A stretch of DNA of 7,226 nt from Solirubrobacteraceae bacterium. Its GTDB lineage: Bacteria; Actinomycetota; Thermoleophilia; Solirubrobacterales; Solirubrobacteraceae. Under the pieces are notes generated by a model. That model worked only from the letters and a program-made list of their open reading frames with translations. It was not told the origin of the DNA and made no database searches. Both the position numbers and the translations under genes were made by a program. The DNA lies in NCBI GenBank assembly GCA_019683665.1, contig JADGIB010000184.1, positions 1 through 7,226 of the forward strand, read 5' to 3'. Each line of letters opens with the position of its first letter. Within the stretch, counting starts at the first letter, position 1. Shown here in pieces: positions 1 to 6,393 of this stretch.

Positions 1-957
1 GCGCGGGGCGGGGCGCGGGCCGATGCGGTGCGGGCGGCAGCGCTGGGCGATCGCGTTGATGTGCGCGGGCGTCGTGCCGCAGCAGCCGCCGACGATCGTC
101 ACGCCGTAGCGCTCGACGAACTCGCCGAGCGTCTCGGCCAGCGGGCCCGGCTCCTCGGGGAAGACGGTCTCGCCGTTGGGGCCCTGGATCGGCAGGCCGG
201 CGTTCGGCAGGCAGGAGACCGGCACGGGGGAGAACTCGCCGAGGAAGCGGATCGCGTCGCGCATGTCCTCGGGGCCGGTCGAGCAGTTCAGGCCGATGAC
301 GTCGACCTTCAGCGCCTCGAGCGTCGTGAGCGCGGCGTCGATGTCGGTGCCGAGCAGCATCTTGCCGCCGTTGGGCAGCAGCGAGACCGAGACCTGGATC
401 GGCACGCGGCGGCCGACGGTCTTGAACGCCTCGCGCACGCCGAAGATCGCGGCCTTCGCCTCGAGGATGTCCTGGACGGTCTCGATGACGACGAGGTCGA
501 CGCCGCCGAGCAGCAGGCCGCGCGCCTGCTCCTCGAAGACCTCGACGAGCCTGCGGAACGGGATCCGGCCGAGCGTCGGGTCGTTGGAGGCGGGGAGGTG
601 GCCGGTCGGCCCGATCGAGCCGGCGACGAAGCGCTCGTCGCCGCCGCCGATCGCGTGGCGGGCGATCTCCGCGGCGACCTGGTTGATCTCGAGCGTGTGG
701 TCGCCGAGGCCCCACTCGTCGAGCTTGAGGCGGCTGGCCTGGAAGGTGTTCGTCTGCACGACGTCGGCCCCGGCGGCGACCATCGAGTCGTGGACGCCGG
801 CGACGACGTCGGGCCGGTGCAGGATCAGCGCCTCGTGGCACTTGCCCGGCAGCCCGCCGTAGTCCTCGGCGGTCAGGTCGAACTGCTCGAGCGTGGCGCC
901 CATGCCGCCGTCGAAGACGACGACGCGCTCTCGGATGGTCTTGGCGTAGTCCCGCAT
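1..957 (-). CDS. metH: Methionine synthase, N-terminal homocysteine S-methyltransferase module (partial, 3' end beyond window)
   Basis: Cobalamin-dependent methionine synthase moves a methyl group from methyltetrahydrofolate via cobalamin to homocysteine in the cytoplasm. The 319 visible residues, translated from the minus strand, are the Zn-dependent homocysteine-binding barrel. Seen: FDGGMGATLEQF at 15-26, ETVQD at 159-163, GLNCSTGPEDM at 222-232, PNAGLP at 251-256 and GGCCGTTPAHI at 290-300. C225, C292 and C293 match the three zinc-ligand cysteines known for the family. The frame is open to base 1, so the pterin, cobalamin and reactivation domains should lie to the left. The ATG at 957-955 is chosen because it sits just before the conserved start of the barrel and an in-frame stop (993-991) lies upstream. 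A single-domain BhmT/MmuM enzyme is less likely because the PNAGLP segment and the continuing C-terminal linker are MetH-like. The upstream spacer is too short for a cobalamin or SAM riboswitch. Confidence 0.93.
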   Translation of the reverse strand, partial: MRDYAKTIRERVVVFDGGMGATLEQFDLTAEDYGGLPGKCHEALILHRPDVVAGVHDSMVAAGADVVQTNTFQASRLKLDEWGLGDHTLEINQVAAEIARHAIGGGDERFVAGSIGPTGHLPASNDPTLGRIPFRRLVEVFEEQARGLLLGGVDLVVIETVQDILEAKAAIFGVREAFKTVGRRVPIQVSVSLLPNGGKMLLGTDIDAALTTLEALKVDVIGLNCSTGPEDMRDAIRFLGEFSPVPVSCLPNAGLPIQGPNGETVFPEEPGPLAETLGEFVERYGVTIVGGCCGTTPAHINAIAQRCRPHRIGPRPAPR

Positions 958-967
958 CGCGGCGGGC

Positions 968-973
968 AGTCTA
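968..973 (-). promoter_or_regulatory. Candidate -10 element for metH (leaderless-type)
   Basis: Read on the minus strand this is TAGACT, matching TAnnnT, and it ends 10 nt before the ATG of metH. No Shine-Dalgarno lies between. A transcript starting 6-8 nt downstream would have almost no leader. No convincing -35 hexamer is visible at 17 nt. The position is inference from motif and spacing only. Confidence 0.45.
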
Positions 974-977
974 GCGC

Positions 978-1005
978 AACCTTGACAAACCTATGGCAAG
1001 GTTTG
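978..1005. promoter_or_regulatory. Overlapping inverted repeats, possible shared operator between metH and the ddn-like gene
   Basis: Two perfect 7-bp inverted repeats are nested here. AACCTTG (978-984) pairs with CAAGGTT (997-1003), and CAAACCT (986-992) pairs with AGGTTTG (999-1005). Seen another way, AACCT occurs directly at 978 and 988, one helical turn apart, and inverted at 1003-999. The stretch is clearly more AT-rich than its surroundings. It covers the -35 regions of both divergent promoters, so a dimeric repressor or activator could act on both genes. TTGACA at 982-987 lies inside it and could alternatively be a plus-strand -35 box. I cannot name the regulator. Confidence 0.5.
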
Positions 1006-1020
1006 GGTTGTCGGCGCCGG

Positions 1021-1026
1021 TACGCT
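1021..1026 (+). promoter_or_regulatory. Candidate -10 element for the ddn-like gene (leaderless-type)
   Basis: TACGCT matches TAnnnT and ends 7 nt before the ATG at 1034, which places the expected transcription start on or next to the start codon. There is no Shine-Dalgarno in the interval. The TTGACA at 982-987 is too far upstream (33 nt spacer) to be its -35 partner. Confidence 0.45.
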
Positions 1027-1033
1027 CCCGCCG

Positions 1034-1486
1034 ATGGGGAAGCTTCCGGAACCGGGGACGCCGCTGTGGACGGCCTGGCTGCGCTTCACCGACCTGCACA
1101 CCTCGCTGATCCGCGCGAGCCGCGGCCGGGTCGGCGGCCGGTGGGGCAAGGCGGGCATCCTCGTCCTCCATCACGTCGGGGCGCGGACCGGGACGCTGCG
1201 GACGGCGCCGCTGCTGTTCGGCCGCGACGGGGAGAGCATCGTCATCGTCGCCTCGCAGGGCGGGTCCGACCGCAACCCGGCCTGGCTGGCGAACCTGCGC
1301 GCGAACCCCGACACCGTCGTCGAGCTGCCCGGCGAGCGGACGCCGCGCCCGGTGCGCGCCCGGATCGCCGAGGGCGAGGAGCGCGAGCGGCTGTGGCGGA
1401 TGATGGTCGGCCTCTACCGCTCCTACGACAGCTACCAGCGGATGACGACGCGGCGCATCCCGGTCGTCGTCCTCGAGCCCCGCTGA
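1034..1486 (+). CDS. Deazaflavin (F420)-dependent nitroreductase family protein (Ddn-like)
   Basis: This 150-residue protein is a single split beta-barrel domain of the flavin/deazaflavin oxidoreductase group typified by mycobacterial Ddn, which is about the same length. Such proteins use reduced coenzyme F420 to reduce quinones, nitro compounds or other small molecules; the substrate here cannot be told. Seen: GARTGTLRTAPLLF at 49-62, IVIVASQGG at 69-77 followed by NPAWLANLRANP at 81-92, and the C-terminal YxxYQRMTTRRIPVVVLEP at about 131-149, all in the usual order and spacing. No signal peptide or membrane segment is visible. The ATG at 1034 is preferred because translation from it begins at the usual family N-terminus and a candidate -10 lies 7 nt upstream. 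It is transcribed away from metH across a shared 76-bp spacer. An F420-binding but non-reductase role is possible. Confidence 0.88.
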   Translation: MGKLPEPGTPLWTAWLRFTDLHTSLIRASRGRVGGRWGKAGILVLHHVGARTGTLRTAPLLFGRDGESIVIVASQGGSDRNPAWLANLRANPDTVVELPGERTPRPVRARIAEGEERERLWRMMVGLYRSYDSYQRMTTRRIPVVVLEPR

Positions 1487-1496
1487 CCGCCGTTTT

Positions 1497-1612
1497 GGGG
1501 GGGGGGGGGGGCGGGGGCGCCCCCCCCCCCCACCGCCCGGGGGCCCGCGCCGGGGCGGGGGCGGGGCGCCCGCCCGCCCCGCGCCACGCCCCCCCCCCCC
1601 CGGGCCGGGGCG
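1497..1612. repeat. Low-complexity G/C homopolymer tract
   Basis: The intergenic stretch after the ddn-like gene is nearly all G and C: 15 G at 1497-1511, 12 C at 1520-1531, alternating G and C blocks, and 13 C at 1589-1601. The G and C runs could fold into a very strong hairpin or a G-quadruplex, but the only T run (1493-1496) precedes the stem on the plus strand, so this is not a normal intrinsic terminator. No gene is supported in it. Assembly or base-calling error is a real alternative. Confidence 0.8.
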
Positions 1613-1617
1613 CCCGC

Positions 1618-1623
1618 TAGCCT
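1618..1623 (+). promoter_or_regulatory. Candidate -10 element for the 227-aa nuclease-like gene
   Basis: TAGCCT matches TAnnnT and ends 8 nt before the GTG at 1632, the same layout as upstream of metH and the ddn-like gene. The region upstream is pure G/C low-complexity, so no -35 element can be read. Confidence 0.4.
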
Positions 1624-1631
1624 GGCGCGGC

Positions 1632-2315
1632 GTGGCGGGCATCGGCGAGCTGCGCGAGGGGCCGCTGCACGCGGCCGTGAAGGCGCTCCTGGCCCGGCCC
1701 GGCGACCGCGCCGAGGTGCGCGTCGGCCGCTTCGTCGTCGACCTCGTCCGCGCCGACGGCGAGCTCGTCGAGATCCAGACCGGCGGCTTCGGCCGCCTCG
1801 GCCCCAAGCTCGACGCGCTCCTGGACGAGCACCGCATCCGGATCGTCCACCCGGTCGCCGCCGAGCGCCGGATCGTCCGCGTCGACGCCGACGGCCAGGT
1901 GCTCTCGACCCGCCCCCCCCCGCGGCGGGCGACGGTCGCCGACGTGTTCGACGAGCTCGTCGCCTTCCCGACGCTGCTCACCCACGACCACCTCACGCTC
2001 GAGGTCCTGCTCCTGCGCGAGGACCACGTCCGCGGCCCCGAGCCGGTCCGGCGGCGCCGGCGCACCCGCGACCCGGGGCAGCGGCGCCTCGTCGACGTCC
2101 TCGACCGCGTCGTCCTGCGCGACGGCGCCGACCTCCTCGCCGCGCTGCCGCCGCTGCCCGACGAGCCGTTCACCACCCGCGAGCTGGCCGCGCGGCTCGG
2201 CTGCGGGCGCGTGCTCGCCCAGCGGACGCTCTACTGCCTGCGCGCGCTCGCGCTCGTCGAGCCGGCCGGCCGCCGCGGCCGCGCGCCGCTGCACGCGCTC
2301 GCGGCGCCGTCCTGA
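1632..2315 (+). CDS. Uncharacterised protein with PD-(D/E)XK nuclease-like N-terminus and winged-helix C-terminus
   Basis: I do not recognise a characterised homologue. The 227-residue protein has two recognisable parts. Residues about 5-85 resemble a restriction-endonuclease-like core: an N-terminal helix with E9, then strand FVVDLV with D37, strand ELVEIQTG with E47 and Q49, and K59 in the following helix. This follows the D...ExK/Q pattern of PD-(D/E)XK enzymes, with Q in place of the usual lysine. Residues about 178-225 (FTTRELAARLG, then LAQRTLYCLRALALVEPAGRRGRAPLHAL) look like a winged helix-turn-helix. The middle holds a conserved-looking VFDELVAFPTLL segment (105-116) and an Arg-rich stretch (140-145). 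No signal peptide or membrane segment is seen. The start is GTG at 1632, supported by the -10-like TAGCCT. The gene converges on the acyltransferase gene and is probably transcribed alone. DNA binding or cleavage is inference only. Confidence 0.8.
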   Translation: MAGIGELREGPLHAAVKALLARPGDRAEVRVGRFVVDLVRADGELVEIQTGGFGRLGPKLDALLDEHRIRIVHPVAAERRIVRVDADGQVLSTRPPPRRATVADVFDELVAFPTLLTHDHLTLEVLLLREDHVRGPEPVRRRRRTRDPGQRRLVDVLDRVVLRDGADLLAALPPLPDEPFTTRELAARLGCGRVLAQRTLYCLRALALVEPAGRRGRAPLHALAAPS

Positions 2316-2338
2316 CGGCGGCCGCGGGCCCGGGCGGG

Positions 2339-4369
2339 CTACTGGACCGCGAGCCGCGGCAGCCGGGCGCTCAGCCAGCCGGCGAGCGTGCGCGCGTACG
2401 TCGCCGTCAGGTGGTTGCTGTCGCGGTAGACGAGCGCGTTGCCGATGACCGACGGGCAGCGGCCGTCGGGGCACAGGACCGGCGTGAGGTCGACGAGGTC
2501 GACGCCCGCGGGGGCCGCGGCCCGGGCGGCGCGGGCGCTGATCGGCGGGAAGCGCTGCCCGGTCTCGCGGTCGAACGCGCACGCGGCCAGGTCCCTGGGC
2601 CGCTCGGCCACGCAGGACGGCACGTCGAACGGCGCGTACGGGGTGTCGGCCAGCGCGACGACCTTCGCCCCCGTGGCGGCCAGCCGCCGCAGCGTCGCCT
2701 CGTAGGCGTCGGTGAGCGGCCCGACGCTGTCGGCGGCGCGGCGCCTGCTGCCGTCCGGGGCCATCGTCGCGTAGCCGTTCGCCCCCGCGGTCACGACGAG
2801 GACGGGCCGCTCGCGCTCGATCCGCGCCAGCGCGTCGGCCCGCCACGCGTCGCACTCCGTGTAGTGGCGGCCGAGCGGGCCGTTCCACAGCGGGATCTCG
2901 GCCGGGTGGCAGCCCTGCTTGCTGAGGACGAGCAGCGCGGCGCCGCGGCGGCGCGCGATCGCCTCCAGCGCCGGCGCGTACATCGCCGCGTGCGAGTCGC
3001 CGTAGAGGACGATCGTCGTCTTCGCGTCGGCGTGGGCGTAGCGGCACTCGGGCGAGCGGGTGCCGGAGCGCGTCTGCCAGCAGCCGTCCTCGTACATGCG
3101 CGGCTGGTCGCCGCCGGCGTCGCGCGGGTTGGGGAGCAGCGCGACCGCCTCGGTCTGCAGGACGAACGCGTCCGGGTCGATCGCCCGCGCCCCCTCGACC
3201 TCGGAGGCGTCCGCGGTGCGGATCCGCGGCGCGGTGGCCGAGACGAGGACGCCGGCGACGACGCTGACGGCGATGCAGGCGGCGCCGACGCGCAGCGCGA
3301 GCCCGGGCCGGGCGGCGAGGCGGGCGGCGTGGTGCAGCGGCGCCTCGACGAGGTGGTGGGTGACGATCGCCGGCGCGAGCGAGACCGCCATCGCGGCCAG
3401 GCCCTCCCACGCGCTCAGCGGGCCGAGCTCGTCGGCCGCGAAGACGTAGAGCGGCCAGTGCCACAGGTACCAGCTGTAGGAGATGCGCCCGACGTAGCGG
3501 ACCGGCGCGAGCGTGAGGACGCGCAGCGGCGCGGCGGCGCCGCCGGCGATGAGCGCGACGGTGCCGAGCGTCGGCAGCAGCGCGGCCACGCCCGGGAACG
3601 GCGTCGACGCGTCGAACGCGACGCAGGCGACGACGATCGCCGCCAGCCCGGCCCAGCCGAGCGCGGCGGCGGCCCGCGGCGGGAGGCGCCCGGGCGCGGC
3701 GCCGGCGAGCGCGAGCAGGCCGCCGAGCGCGAGCTCCCAGGCCCGGGTCAGCGTCGAGAAGTAGGCGACGTCGGCCGCGGTCCGCGTCAGCCACACCCCG
3801 TAGGCGAGCGAGGCGGCGCCGACGGCCGCGAGCAGGACCCCGGCGGCGCGGCGGACGGAGCGCCCGCCCCGGCGTGCCCACCAGGTCCCGGCCAGCAGGA
3901 GCGCCGGCCACACGAGGTAGAACTGCTCCTCGACGGCCAGCGACCAGTAGTGGCGCACCGGGCTGGCGTCGGCGCCGGCGGCGAAGTAGTCGACGGCCTG
4001 GGCGGCGAAGCGCCAGTTCACGACCGACAGCGCGGCGGCGACGACGTCCCCGGCCAGGAGGTCGCGGCGCACCGGGTCCAGCAGGAGCGCGCCGGCGACC
4101 GAGACGGCGGCGAGGACGAGCGCGGCGAGCGGCAGCAGCCGCTTGGCCCGGCGCGCGTAGAAGCGCGTCAGCGAGATCCCGCCGCGCAGCTCGAGCTCGC
4201 GCAGCAGCAGGCCGGTGATGAGGAAGCCGGAGATGACGAAGAAGACGTCGACGCCGACGAACCCGCCGGCCGCCGCTCCGACGCCGGCGTGGGCGAGGAC
4301 GACGGCGCCGATCGCCACGGCGCGCAGGCCCTCGACGTCCGCCCGGAAGCCGTCGCCGTCCTTCTTCAT
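2339..4369 (-). CDS. Membrane acyltransferase-3 (OafA/OatA type) with fused C-terminal SGNH domain
   Basis: This integral membrane protein probably transfers acetyl groups onto a cell-envelope polymer such as peptidoglycan, lipopolysaccharide-like glycan or exopolysaccharide. From the ATG at 4369 it has 676 residues. Residues about 8-385 are the acyltransferase-3 membrane domain with about ten or eleven hydrophobic segments. Seen: RADVEGLRAVA at 9-19, H27 (the family's conserved His), GFVGVDVFFVISGFLIT at 36-52, FYARRAKRLLP at 70-80, YWSLAVEEQFYLVWP at 141-155 and YSWYLWHWPLYVF at 298-310. Residues about 390-676 are an SGNH esterase/transferase domain with GDSH at 457-460 (S459 nucleophile) and DSNH at 650-653 (D650, H653), so the triad looks intact. 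Several cysteines (430, 442, 487, 506, 586, 597, 633, 638) could form disulfides outside the membrane. An upstream in-frame ATG at 4423 would add 18 non-conserved residues. I prefer 4369 because MKKDGDGFRADVEGLR is the usual family N-terminus. The target polymer is unknown. Confidence 0.9.
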   Translation of the reverse strand: MKKDGDGFRADVEGLRAVAIGAVVLAHAGVGAAAGGFVGVDVFFVISGFLITGLLLRELELRGGISLTRFYARRAKRLLPLAALVLAAVSVAGALLLDPVRRDLLAGDVVAAALSVVNWRFAAQAVDYFAAGADASPVRHYWSLAVEEQFYLVWPALLLAGTWWARRGGRSVRRAAGVLLAAVGAASLAYGVWLTRTAADVAYFSTLTRAWELALGGLLALAGAAPGRLPPRAAAALGWAGLAAIVVACVAFDASTPFPGVAALLPTLGTVALIAGGAAAPLRVLTLAPVRYVGRISYSWYLWHWPLYVFAADELGPLSAWEGLAAMAVSLAPAIVTHHLVEAPLHHAARLAARPGLALRVGAACIAVSVVAGVLVSATAPRIRTADASEVEGARAIDPDAFVLQTEAVALLPNPRDAGGDQPRMYEDGCWQTRSGTRSPECRYAHADAKTTIVLYGDSHAAMYAPALEAIARRRGAALLVLSKQGCHPAEIPLWNGPLGRHYTECDAWRADALARIERERPVLVVTAGANGYATMAPDGSRRRAADSVGPLTDAYEATLRRLAATGAKVVALADTPYAPFDVPSCVAERPRDLAACAFDRETGQRFPPISARAARAAAPAGVDLVDLTPVLCPDGRCPSVIGNALVYRDSNHLTATYARTLAGWLSARLPRLAVQ

Positions 4370-4455
4370 GAAACCGGCCTGGCAAGTCGGCTTTCCGGGG
4401 AGCGCACGACGGTAGGGTGCCATGCCGCCCCGTCGCCTGGGATACTGGCGCGCCG
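4370..4455. promoter_or_regulatory. Divergent spacer between the acyltransferase and D-lactate dehydrogenase genes
   Basis: These 86 bases must hold both promoters if the preferred starts are right. Plus-strand candidates are GATACT (4441-4446, 9 nt before the GTG start) and TAGGGT (4413-4418). A minus-strand candidate is TACCGT (4414-4409), which overlaps TAGGGT. No Shine-Dalgarno is clear for either gene. GATACT fits the leaderless layout of the other genes best, though its first base departs from TAnnnT. Confidence 0.35.
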
Positions 4456-5880
4456 GTGACCGCCGCCGACGCCTTCGCGACCGTTCGCCCGCGCCTCACC
4501 GCGGGACAGGTCCGTGCGCTCGTCGCCGACCTCGCCGGGGTCCTCGGGGCCGGCCGCGTCCAGACCGGGGAGGACGTGCGCCGCCAGCACGGCACCGACG
4601 AGTCCTTCCACGCGCCCGCGCCGCCCGACGTCGTCGTCGCGCCGCGCAGCACCGAGGAGGCGGTCGCGATCGTCAACGTCTGCCGCCGCCACCGCGCCCC
4701 GATCATCCCGTTCGGCGCGGGCACCTCCCTGGAGGGGCACATCGCCGCGCTCCAGGGCGGCGTCAGCGTCGACATGCGCGAGATGAACCGGATCCTGCGC
4801 GTCTCGCTCGACGACCTCGACGTCACCGTCGAGGCGGGCGTGACGCGCCGCCGGCTCGACGAGCGGCTGCGGCCCGAGGGCGTGTTCTTCCCGGTCGACC
4901 CGGGCGCCGACGCCACGATCGGCGGGATGGTGTCCACCGGCGCCTCCGGGACGATGACGGTCCGCTACGGGGCGATGCGCGAGAACGTCCTGTCGCTGCT
5001 CGTCGTCACCCCGCGTGGCGAGCTGCTGCGCACCCGCTCGCGGGCGCGCAAGTCGTCGGCCGGCTACGACCTCACGCGGCTCCTCATCGGGGCCGAGGGG
5101 ACGCTCGGGCTCGTGTGCGAGGTGACGCTGCGGCTGCAGGCGACCCCCGAGGCGATGTCGGCCGCCGTCGCCGCCTTCCCGACGCTGCGCGACGCCGTCG
5201 AGTGCTGCATCGAGGTGGCCCAGCACGCGATCCCGGTCGCCCGCATGGAGCTGGCCGACGAGCGCCAGATCGCGGCGATCAACGCCTACGCCGACCAGGA
5301 CCACCAGGTCGCGCCGACGCTGTTCTTCGAGTTCCACGGCACTGAGGCCGAGGTCGCCGCCCAGGCGGCCGAGACCGGCCGGATCGCCGAGGGCCACGGC
5401 GCCGCCGGCTTCCGCTGGACGACCGACGAGGCGCAGCGGCGCGCGCTCTGGCGGGCCCGCCACGACGCCTACCACGCGGTCCGCGCCACGCACCCGGGGC
5501 GCCGGGTGCTGACGACCGACGCGTGCGTGCCGATCTCGCGGCTGGCCGAGGTCGTCGTCGAGACCCGCCGCGACCTCGACGAGCACGGCCTGGCCGGCGC
5601 GATCGTCGGCCACGTCGGCGACGGCAACTTCCACGTGTCGCTGCTGCTCGACGTCGACGACGGCGACGAGGTGGCGCGCGGCATGGCCTTCCACGACCGG
5701 CTCGTGCGCCGCGCGATCGAGGCCGGCGGCACGTGCACGGGCGAGCACGGGGTCGGCTACGGCAAGGCGCCGTACCTGGCGCTCGAGCACGGCGAGGCGG
5801 GCGTGGCGTGGATGCGCGCGATCAAGCGCGCGCTCGATCCCGACGACCTCTTCAACCCAGGGAAGATCATCGACGGATAG
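4456..5880 (+). CDS. FAD-linked oxidase, D-lactate dehydrogenase (cytochrome)/GlcD type
   Basis: This flavoenzyme likely oxidises D-lactate, or a related D-2-hydroxy acid such as glycolate or 2-hydroxyglutarate, passing electrons to the respiratory chain. From the GTG at 4456 it has 474 residues, a normal length. The PCMH-type FAD-binding domain spans about 50-230: PIIPFGAGTSLEGH at 82-95, the PVDPGADATIGG...GASGT segment at 146-165, RYGAMRENVL at 170-179 and SSAGYDLTRLLIGAEGTLG at 200-218. The C-terminal FAD-oxidase domain has GHVGDGNFH at 385-393, GEHGVGYGK at 429-437 and a closing LDPDDLFNPGKII. H386, H393 and E430 match metal ligands known in D-2-hydroxyglutarate and D-lactate dehydrogenases. 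Motif style is closest to the DLD1/LDHD branch. An upstream in-frame GTG at 4417 would add 13 residues, but the later start has a candidate -10 in the right place. No GlcE/GlcF, Fe-S partner or lactate permease is nearby. Substrate choice is uncertain. Confidence 0.88.
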   Translation: MTAADAFATVRPRLTAGQVRALVADLAGVLGAGRVQTGEDVRRQHGTDESFHAPAPPDVVVAPRSTEEAVAIVNVCRRHRAPIIPFGAGTSLEGHIAALQGGVSVDMREMNRILRVSLDDLDVTVEAGVTRRRLDERLRPEGVFFPVDPGADATIGGMVSTGASGTMTVRYGAMRENVLSLLVVTPRGELLRTRSRARKSSAGYDLTRLLIGAEGTLGLVCEVTLRLQATPEAMSAAVAAFPTLRDAVECCIEVAQHAIPVARMELADERQIAAINAYADQDHQVAPTLFFEFHGTEAEVAAQAAETGRIAEGHGAAGFRWTTDEAQRRALWRARHDAYHAVRATHPGRRVLTTDACVPISRLAEVVVETRRDLDEHGLAGAIVGHVGDGNFHVSLLLDVDDGDEVARGMAFHDRLVRRAIEAGGTCTGEHGVGYGKAPYLALEHGEAGVAWMRAIKRALDPDDLFNPGKIIDG

Positions 5881-5898
5881 GGATGAGGACCCACATGG

Positions 5899-5904
5899 AA
5901 GGAG
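5899..5904 (+). promoter_or_regulatory. Strong Shine-Dalgarno for the beta-helix protein
   Basis: AAGGAG lies 7 nt before the ATG at 5912, close to ideal. It is the only strong Shine-Dalgarno in the window and fixes this start. It fits translation from a leadered mRNA, probably readthrough from the FAD oxidase gene ending 31 nt upstream, since no promoter is obvious in that gap. Confidence 0.8.
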
Positions 5905-6134
5905 CCCGCCGATGAGGCGCGCGCTCGTGCCGGCCGGCGTGCTGGCCGCCCTCGCCGCGGCGGCCGTCGCGCCGGCGGCCGCCGCCGGCCAGACGATCAC
6001 GGTCAACTCGACCGGCGACTGGCCGGCCACGCCCGCCGACGTGACCGACTGCCTGCAGGGGACGAACACCTGCACGCTGCGCGCGGCGGTGTTCGCCGCC
6101 GAGCAGGACGCCGACGGCGACGTCATCCAGTTCG

Positions 6135-6137
6135 CCC
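6135..6137 (+). other. First -1 frameshift site in the beta-helix gene
   Basis: Here the first frame reads QFA-RR-stop. With one extra C in this CCC run, the codons become GCC CCG TCG GTG ACG GGC, giving QFAPSVTGTIAL, which is the normal way these proteins enter the beta-helix. The lesion is in a homopolymer, typical of indel errors. Confidence 0.75.
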
Positions 6138-6393
6138 GTCGGTGACGGGCACGATCGCCCTCAGGAACGGGACGATCACCGTCACCTCGGACCTCACGAT
6201 CCAGGGGCCCGGCGCGACGACGCTCGCGATCGACGGGTCGGCCGGCGTCGGCGGCGGGATCATCCAGCAGATCCAGGGCACGCTGTCGATCAGCGGCCTG
6301 ACGCTGCAGAACGGCCTCGCGTCGCCCGAGAGCGACGACCAGACCCGCGGCGGCGGGATCGTCCAGCTCGGCGGCGCGCTGAGCGTCTCGAAC

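Noticed and set aside
982..987. TTGACA as the -35 box of the ddn-like gene
   Set aside because: No TAnnnT lies 16-18 nt downstream, and the best -10 (1021-1026) is 33 nt away; it is more likely part of the repeat structure.
958..1033. Cobalamin or SAM riboswitch upstream of metH
   Set aside because: The 76-bp spacer is too short, the candidate promoter sits only 10 nt from the start codon, and no riboswitch core is visible.
1493..1535. G-run/C-run hairpin as an intrinsic terminator for the ddn-like gene
   Set aside because: The T run precedes rather than follows the stem on the coding strand, and the tract may be an artefact.
28..1620. 530-aa open frame on the plus strand
   Set aside because: It is antisense to metH, whose catalytic motifs are clear, then runs out of frame through the ddn-like gene and into the G/C homopolymer block.
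971..2176. 401-aa open frame on the minus strand
   Set aside because: It crosses two well-supported plus-strand genes and the homopolymer block, with Ser/Arg/Pro low-complexity sequence.
2411..4459. 682-aa open frame on the plus strand
   Set aside because: It is antisense to the acyltransferase gene, whose membrane and SGNH motifs are unmistakable.
1617..4937. 1106-aa open frame on the minus strand
   Set aside because: It is Arg/Ala/Gly/Pro-rich with no recognisable motifs and lies across the nuclease-like, acyltransferase and FAD oxidase genes in other frames; long shadow frames are expected at this GC content.
6131..6145. Programmed -1 ribosomal frameshift in the beta-helix gene
   Set aside because: There is no X XXY YYZ slippery heptamer or clear downstream pseudoknot, and a second unrelated lesion occurs later, so base loss or sequencing error explains both more simply.
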